Of a stretch of 10,447 nt of DNA, positions 6,143 through 10,447 are shown one piece after another (position 1 is the stretch's first letter; each line of letters begins with the position of its first letter). The notes beneath the pieces were generated by a model. The model ran no database searches. It saw nothing but the letters and a program-made list of their open reading frames with translations, and was not told where the DNA came from. Both the position numbers and the translations under genes were made by a program. Source of the DNA: an uncultured Rickettsiales bacterium (lineage in GTDB: Bacteria > Pseudomonadota > Alphaproteobacteria > Rickettsiales > UBA1997); contig CALBSF010000258.1 in the NCBI GenBank assembly GCA_937927795.1, positions 1 to 10,447 on the forward strand. The letters are read 5' to 3'.

Positions 6143-7139
6143 ACTTCCCCACAATCCCAAGTTTTTCAAAAAGCTCTTTATCTTTTTGAATTTCTGGATT
6201 AGAAGTGGTCAATAATTTTTCTCCATAAAAAATTGAATTAGCGCCCGATAAAAAACACAAGGCTTGTGTTTGCTCGCTCATTTCGCTTCTTCCGGCCGAA
6301 AGCCTCACAACTGATTTTGGCATCATAATTCTAGCTATTGCAATTGTGCGGATAAATTCAAATTGGTCAAGATTTTCAACATTTTCTAGCGGCGTTCCTT
6401 TAACTTTAACTAGCATATTAATTGGAACAGATGTGGGATGCTGCGGTAAATTAGCCAAAATTATCAACATTTTTGCGCGATCTTGCCTTTTTTCTCCCAT
6501 ACCCACAATGCCGCCAGAGCAAACATTTAAGCCCGATTCACGAACATTTTTTAAAGTATCCAAACGATCTTGAAAATTTCTAGTAGAAATAATTTCTGAG
6601 TAAAATTCTTCAGAAGAATCAATATTGTGATTGTAATAATCTAAGCCCGCTTCTTTTAGTTTTTCACTTTGCTCTTTACTTAGCATTCCTAGGGTCATGC
6701 AGGTTTCAAGCCCAGTTTTTTTTACTTCATCAACAATATGGCAAATTTTTTCAACATCACGATCATTTAAATTTCGCCACGCCGCGCCCATACAAAACCT
6801 TGAAGCGCCCGCTTCTTTAGCGGCATTAGCAGCTTTAACAATATCAGAAACTTCCATTAAAACTTCTTTTTTTAAACCAACATCATAATGGGCTGATTGC
6901 GGACAATATTTACAATTTTCTGGACAAGAACCGGTTTTGATGCTAAGTAAAGTGCTGATTTGAACTGCATTTGGATCATGAAATTGACGATGAATTTGCG
7001 CCGCCTTAAAAATCAAATCATTAAAAGGAAGATCAAAAAGTTTTAACACTTCATCAACTTGCCAATCATGCCTCAATCCACCATCAGCAATGGCAGAAAT
7101 TTGTTGCTCTTTTTGTGTTATTTCCAAATTATTAAGCAT
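6141..7139 (-). CDS. bioB: Biotin synthase (radical SAM)
   Basis: This enzyme inserts sulfur into dethiobiotin to make biotin, using a radical-SAM [4Fe-4S] cluster and a sacrificial [2Fe-2S] cluster. The protein has 332 residues. The radical-SAM cysteines are C72, C76 and C79 (SCPENCKYCPQS). The [2Fe-2S] ligands are C116 (RFCMGAAW), C147 (ETCMTLG), C207 (NVCSGG) and R279 (VVRLSAGR). With a constant offset of 19 these match C53/57/60, C97, C128, C188 and R260 of the E. coli enzyme, so the active site is complete. The start overlaps the end of the upstream methyltransferase gene by 22 bp and is backed by GGGAG 10 nt upstream. No bioA, bioD, bioF or bioC is adjacent, so earlier steps must be encoded elsewhere or dethiobiotin obtained otherwise. 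Confidence 0.97.
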   Translation of the reverse strand: MLNNLEITQKEQQISAIADGGLRHDWQVDEVLKLFDLPFNDLIFKAAQIHRQFHDPNAVQISTLLSIKTGSCPENCKYCPQSAHYDVGLKKEVLMEVSDIVKAANAAKEAGASRFCMGAAWRNLNDRDVEKICHIVDEVKKTGLETCMTLGMLSKEQSEKLKEAGLDYYNHNIDSSEEFYSEIISTRNFQDRLDTLKNVRESGLNVCSGGIVGMGEKRQDRAKMLIILANLPQHPTSVPINMLVKVKGTPLENVENLDQFEFIRTIAIARIMMPKSVVRLSAGRSEMSEQTQALCFLSGANSIFYGEKLLTTSNPEIQKDKELFEKLGIVGK

Positions 7140-8164
7140 TTAAATAATTCTCCCATTTGATCTAAATTAATCAGGCGATTAATTTGTGAATTTATTTTAT
7201 TTTGCTCTTCCAAAGATTTATTTTGAAGCAAAATTTTTCTTCTTTCTTCTATTCCAAGCGCAAGCAAAAACTCGGCCTGCGTAATTAATGAATGGCTAAG
7301 CTTAGAATCTTTGGTAATTTTTTCAAGTAAAGAAAAGTCAACTTGTGCGGTTATATCACTTTTATAAACATCATCTAAAACACTAGTTTTTTTATGGTTT
7401 TTAATTGCTTGCAAAGTATTTGCAAATTCATTTTTGATATAACCATAATCAATAATAATTGCCATTCCACCCTGATTTTGCAAGGATTTGCAAAGATTAT
7501 TCATGAAGTTTTTTGCCGAATTACTATATTCAAAAACTGCTCCAAATGGTGCCTTACTTGAAACTTCAAATCCAAGCAAATTTTCAATAAAATTATGAGT
7601 TTTTATATCAAAATTAGCCGTAACAAATTGCAATTTTTCTAAGTTTTTTTTAACCATTCTCTCGCACCAACCAATATCCGTCTTTACAAATTGATCGATT
7701 GCAAAGCAGTCAAATAGCTCATTGGCAATAAAAAATATTTTCTGAGAATTTGTTTGATGTAAAAATTCATCAAAATTTTCAAACCAATTTATTTTAAAAT
7801 CTCGTAATTTTTCTTGCTGAATTTTTATTAAAACTTGATTAATTTCAATAATAGAAAATCTTGCTCTGCTTAGAAAATCAATGGCTTGTGGATTTTGTTT
7901 TTTTGCTAATTTATTGATCGTATTTAAAATATCACAAAATAAAACGCCCCTTCCCGCACCCATTTCAACTAAATTAATTTCACCTTCCATCTTGCCACAA
8001 ACCTGTAAAATATAGGCCGCAAGCAATTCGCCAAAAACCTGAGAAATTTCTGGAGCAGTAATAAAATCAGCGTTTTTTCCAATCGGATTTTCTTTAATAT
8101 AATAGCCTTTATCCTTGTTAAATAAGGCGTCTTCAATGAATTGAGAAATCTTTAAGAGTTGCAA
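7118..8164 (-). CDS. MidA/NDUFAF7-type SAM-dependent arginine methyltransferase
   Basis: This is a class I SAM methyltransferase of the DUF185/MidA family. The mitochondrial homologue NDUFAF7 symmetrically dimethylates an arginine of a complex I subunit and is needed for complex I assembly; a similar role here is an inference. The 348 residues show the family blocks in order: NPIGKNADFITAPEISQVFG (26-45), the SAM-binding VEMGAGRG (66-73), ANELFDCF (147-154), IIIDYGY (236-242), DITAQVDFSLL (270-280), QAEFLLALGIEER (296-308), and MGELFKCLII near the end. The start is TTG (8164-8162), immediately after the TAG of the upstream gene. No in-frame ATG precedes the conserved N-terminal block, and the first internal Met (M59) would remove it, so TTG is the only reasonable start. 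Its 3' end overlaps bioB by 22 bp. Confidence 0.92.
   Translation of the reverse strand: MQLLKISQFIEDALFNKDKGYYIKENPIGKNADFITAPEISQVFGELLAAYILQVCGKMEGEINLVEMGAGRGVLFCDILNTINKLAKKQNPQAIDFLSRARFSIIEINQVLIKIQQEKLRDFKINWFENFDEFLHQTNSQKIFFIANELFDCFAIDQFVKTDIGWCERMVKKNLEKLQFVTANFDIKTHNFIENLLGFEVSSKAPFGAVFEYSNSAKNFMNNLCKSLQNQGGMAIIIDYGYIKNEFANTLQAIKNHKKTSVLDDVYKSDITAQVDFSLLEKITKDSKLSHSLITQAEFLLALGIEERRKILLQNKSLEEQNKINSQINRLINLDQMGELFKCLIIWK
7150..7154 (-). promoter_or_regulatory. Ribosome binding site of bioB
   Basis: On the minus strand GGGAG lies 10 nt before the bioB ATG, inside the last codons of the methyltransferase gene. It indicates that bioB has its own translation initiation signal, unlike most genes of this series, and it supports the overlapping start. 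Confidence 0.6.
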
Positions 8165-8620
8165 CTAGAAATATGGTTGAGATTTTTTTTCTTTAGTAAT
8201 TTTTTTATGTAATTTTGGATCCAAAATCGCAATATCAAAATCTTCACCACCAATGATAGACCTGTAATTTTCAATAAATTTTAATTTTGCATCAAGCAAA
8301 TCATTGCCTAAAATTATGCCAGAAAATTGATGATTTTTCTTCTGCAAATGCGTCATTAGCCAATAATTAGCGTTTAGACCAATTATGATTGCAAGCGCTA
8401 TTTGAATAGAAAATTTATCAAAATCAGAAAAATTATTACTAACCAAAGTAAGAAATAAACTTACTATCGTCAATGCAAAAAATTCGCGCCACATTTTGTG
8501 ATATAAAAACCAAAAATTACTAAAAATAAAAGCCGTCCAAGAAAATCCTTCCTTGACTAGAGTTATATTTTCAATCTTATTTTCGGCGGTTTTTTTTATA
8601 AAAATATTAAATAATTTCAT
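8165..8620 (-). CDS. DUF2628 family membrane protein
   Basis: This is a 151-residue protein of unknown function. The pattern GFSW (25-28), a hydrophobic stretch, then FWFLYHKMW (36-44) is typical of DUF2628 proteins, which are common next to housekeeping genes in alphaproteobacteria. Probable membrane segments are at about 28-41, 46-62 and 70-90. A soluble C-terminal part follows, with GNDLLDAKLKFIENY (105-119), another stretch of the family type, and a lysine-rich end. The start overlaps the stop of the upstream DUF374 gene as ATGA (8620-8617), a classic translational-coupling arrangement, and its TAG is directly followed by the TTG start of the methyltransferase gene. A link to membrane-complex assembly with that neighbour is conceivable but rests only on position. 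Confidence 0.82.
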   Translation of the reverse strand: MKLFNIFIKKTAENKIENITLVKEGFSWTAFIFSNFWFLYHKMWREFFALTIVSLFLTLVSNNFSDFDKFSIQIALAIIIGLNANYWLMTHLQKKNHQFSGIILGNDLLDAKLKFIENYRSIIGGEDFDIAILDPKLHKKITKEKKSQPYF

Positions 8621-9405
8621 TTGTAATTTACATTTAAATCAGCTTGTTTTTGCGCTAAATTCATTCTGTCTTCAAGCTTTATTTTAAGCTCTTTAATTTG
8701 GGTTTCATCAAGATTTTTAGCAACCTCAAGAGAATTCTCATCAAAATAAAAACATAATTTTGAAAAAGGCAGAGGAATTTTAAATTGATCCCAGGTGCCA
8801 AGTTTTATAAAATTAGAACAAGAATAAGAAAGTGGTAAAATTGATGCCCCGCAAAGCTGCGCCATATGAACAATTTCGCCATTAATTTTTTGATTAGGCC
8901 CCCTTGGTCCATCAGGCGTAATTCCTAAAGAATAACCTTTTTTTAAGCCCTCGACAATTTGTTTTAAACTTGAAAAACTTATGCCCCGCGAAGATTTTCT
9001 GCCATCTTTGCTGGAGCCAGATATTGAAATCATGCCAAATTTTTCCATAACTTTACCAACAAATCGACCGTCTCCGTGCCTTGAAGCCAAAGTAATAAAA
9101 TTATAATTTGGATAGATTTTTTTAGCCTCAATAGCAGAAAAAACAATCATCATCAAACGATTATGCCAAAAAGACATTATTGTTGGCTTATTATTTTCGA
9201 TATTATCAAGCAAAGCTCTGTAATTAATAAAACTCACCTTACTCGTCAAATAAACTAATTTCATATATCCAAAAATAATGAAGCAAATTAGTCCTTGAAT
9301 AAGATAGCTATAAGAAATTTTTCTTAATAATTGTTTAGACTTGACCTTGACATCATACCACTCAACATTGGTTTGATAGCCAAAAATCTTCCACTTTACT
9401 GTCAT
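8617..9405 (-). CDS. DUF374 family lysophospholipid acyltransferase-like protein
   Basis: This 262-residue protein is related to the LPLAT/LpxL acyltransferases. It probably acts at the inner membrane on a lipid or lipid A-like acceptor; the substrate is unknown. One hydrophobic segment lies at about 34-56. The DUF374 blocks follow: SFWHNRLM (78-85), ASRHGDGRFVGKVMEKFG (107-124), SGSSKDGR (129-136), GITPDGPRGP (161-170), and GTWDQFKIPLPFSK (203-216). The usual HxxxxD catalytic motif of LpxL enzymes is not obvious at H81 (HNRLMM), which as I recall is normal for DUF374. About 28 residues precede the membrane segment, longer than I recall for relatives, so a later start is possible, though no internal Met precedes the segment. 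The gene starts three bases after the transaldolase stop and overlaps the next start by 4 bp. Confidence 0.87.
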   Translation of the reverse strand: MTVKWKIFGYQTNVEWYDVKVKSKQLLRKISYSYLIQGLICFIIFGYMKLVYLTSKVSFINYRALLDNIENNKPTIMSFWHNRLMMIVFSAIEAKKIYPNYNFITLASRHGDGRFVGKVMEKFGMISISGSSKDGRKSSRGISFSSLKQIVEGLKKGYSLGITPDGPRGPNQKINGEIVHMAQLCGASILPLSYSCSNFIKLGTWDQFKIPLPFSKLCFYFDENSLEVAKNLDETQIKELKIKLEDRMNLAQKQADLNVNYK

Positions 9406-9408
9406 TTA

Positions 9409-10065
9409 TTAGTCAATTTTTTGCCCAGTAGAAGCCCAGTCTTTAACAAAAGTTTCTAGGCCTTTGTCGGTAAGAGGATGAGAAACTAATTGTTTTAAAA
9501 CTTTAGCTGGAATCGTTGCAACATCAGCGCCTATTCTGGCAGCTTGAGTGATATGAACCGGATTTCTAATTGAAGCCACCAAAACTTCGGTTTTAAATTC
9601 TGGATAATTTGAATAAATATCACAAATTTCTTCAATTAAAGAAAGACCGTCTTGACCAATATCATCAAGCCTTCCAATAAATGGAGAAACGAAAGTCGCG
9701 CCAGCTTTTGCCGCCAAAATAGCCTGCGCTGCTGAAAAACAAAGGGTTACATTGGTTTGAATTCCTTTATCAGAAAAATATTTACAAGCCTTTAAGCCAT
9801 CCATGGTAAGCGGCAATTTAATGCAAACATTTTTTGCAATTTTGCTTAAGATCTCACCTTCCCTAACCATTCCTTCATAATCAGTTGCAGCAACTTCCGC
9901 ACTTACCGGCCCTTTGACAATTGCGCAAATTTCAGCGATAACTTCTTTGAATTTTCTTCCTGACTTAGCAATTAAACTTGGATTAGTGGTAACGCCATCA
10001 AGCAAGCCATATCCAGATAATTCTTTGATTTCAGCAATTTCCGCAGAGTCGATAAAAAATTTCAT
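9409..10065 (-). CDS. Transaldolase, TalC/Fsa-type (short class)
   Basis: This is a 218-residue (beta/alpha)8 aldolase of the small transaldolase/fructose-6-phosphate aldolase family. It transfers dihydroxyacetone units in the non-oxidative pentose phosphate pathway in the cytoplasm. The Schiff-base lysine is K83 (CIKLPLT), with D6, TTNPS (26-30, N28) and SPFIGRLDD (127-135). Two positions separate transaldolases from true Fsa. E57 (SAEV) stands where E. coli FsaA has glutamine, and F129 stands where FsaA has tyrosine. Both are the transaldolase state, so I predict transaldolase activity rather than F6P aldolase, even though many annotations label such genes fsa. It is the first gene of the leftward series and divergent from priA across 71 bp, a neighbourhood I recall from other alphaproteobacteria. 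Confidence 0.94.
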   Translation of the reverse strand: MKFFIDSAEIAEIKELSGYGLLDGVTTNPSLIAKSGRKFKEVIAEICAIVKGPVSAEVAATDYEGMVREGEILSKIAKNVCIKLPLTMDGLKACKYFSDKGIQTNVTLCFSAAQAILAAKAGATFVSPFIGRLDDIGQDGLSLIEEICDIYSNYPEFKTEVLVASIRNPVHITQAARIGADVATIPAKVLKQLVSHPLTDKGLETFVKDWASTGQKID

Positions 10066-10084
10066 AATTAAATAATTTTTAAAA

Positions 10085-10113
10085 TTGAAAAAAGGTGCTA
10101 TTGTTATGATAAC
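10085..10113 (+). promoter_or_regulatory. Candidate promoter of priA
   Basis: In the 71-bp divergent gap between the transaldolase gene and priA, TTGAAA (10085-10090, five of six consensus) is followed after 17 bp by GATAAC (10108-10113). An overlapping TATGAT is at 10105-10110. This would give a leader of about 17-25 nt before the priA ATG. The gap must also hold the start signal for the leftward series, but I could not pick out a convincing box on that strand. Confidence 0.3.
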
Positions 10114-10136
10114 TCATTTAAACCTCTTAATCAAGT

Positions 10137-10447
10137 ATGTCTAAAATTTTTGTTCAAGTTTTATTGCCTTTGGCGCTTGATGAGCCATTTACCTACTTTT
10201 GCGAAGAAAAAATTGATATTGGAAGCTTGGTTTTGGTTGAATTTGGTCGAAAGAAAATTTGGGGAGCGGTTGTAAATAATGACTCAATTCCAGATTTTGC
10301 TATTGAAAAAATTAAACCAATTTTAGAAAAAAAATCCGATTTTTCTTTAAATAAAAAACAGTTAGATTTTATTGAAAATATTGCTTCCTACAATTTAGGC
10401 AGTCGTGGACTGATCTTGAGGGCCTTTATCGGCATTTTAAATTCAGA
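10137..10447 (+). CDS. priA: Primosomal protein N' (PriA helicase), 5' part only
   Basis: PriA is the superfamily 2 helicase that recognises stalled or collapsed forks and reloads the replisome. Only the first 103 codons are inside the window, covering most of the N-terminal 3'-DNA-binding domain. The sequence runs MSKIFVQVLLPLALDEPFTY, then a GSLVLVEFGRKKIWGAVV segment at about residues 29-46. This is the PriA pattern of DxPFTY followed by G-x-V-x-V-x-F-G-x-(R/K) and (W/x)GVV. The following KKQLDFIENIASYN part also fits the end of this domain. The helicase motifs and zinc-binding cysteines lie beyond the edge. The ATG follows an A/T-rich leader without a clear Shine-Dalgarno sequence. The transaldolase gene diverges from it. 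Confidence 0.88.
   Translation, partial: MSKIFVQVLLPLALDEPFTYFCEEKIDIGSLVLVEFGRKKIWGAVVNNDSIPDFAIEKIKPILEKKSDFSLNKKQLDFIENIASYNLGSRGLILRAFIGILNS

Noticed and set aside
1..10447. Defence, toxin-antitoxin, prophage or CRISPR system
   Set aside because: Every sizeable open frame with family motifs is a metabolic, envelope or replication gene. No spaced direct-repeat array, integrase or transposase is visible.

Overview
The window is an ordinary, densely packed, AT-rich bacterial chromosome segment carrying twelve complete protein genes and the start of a thirteenth. The gene set points to an alphaproteobacterium, probably of the Rickettsiales or another AT-rich lineage. The reasons are an LDH-like malate dehydrogenase of the alphaproteobacterial/rickettsial type, a MidA/NDUFAF7-type methyltransferase, a DUF2628 membrane protein, a COG3565-type VOC protein, a TalC-type transaldolase beside priA, and short palindromic intergenic repeats with CGTCAT borders. 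I place it from recalled family resemblance, not from a search. No tRNA, rRNA, CRISPR array, transposase or phage gene is visible.

Layout. Positions 1-98 hold two adjacent palindromes. A short-chain dehydrogenase runs leftward (99-872). Two bases from its start codon, tmk (thymidylate kinase) starts in the opposite direction, followed rightward by mdh (malate dehydrogenase) and ftsI (septal peptidoglycan transpeptidase). The ftsI end and the end of a leftward gene cluster converge on a 94-bp gap. That gap contains a second palindromic repeat, bracketed by a 9-bp direct repeat.

From about 10.07 kb back to 4.26 kb, eight genes run leftward with very short gaps or overlaps. In transcription order they are a TalC/Fsa-type transaldolase, a DUF374 acyltransferase-like protein, a DUF2628 membrane protein, a MidA-type methyltransferase, bioB (biotin synthase), a RidA-family deaminase, a COG3565 VOC protein, and a PLP-dependent threonine/serine dehydratase-like enzyme. 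The only break in this series is 58 bp between bioB and the RidA gene. At the right edge priA (primosomal helicase) starts rightward, divergent from the transaldolase gene, and is cut by the window end.

How the genes fit together. Most are housekeeping: dTTP supply, the TCA cycle, cell division, biotin, pentose phosphates, complex I assembly and replication restart. The most coherent functional unit is the last three leftward genes. A threonine/serine dehydratase-like enzyme would release reactive enamine/imine intermediates, and RidA proteins destroy these. The VOC protein between them is uncharacterised. I see no convincing new defence or mobile system. The non-routine signals are the dispersed palindromes, the nearly abutting divergent SDR/tmk starts, the lone bioB and the RidA-VOC-dehydratase trio.
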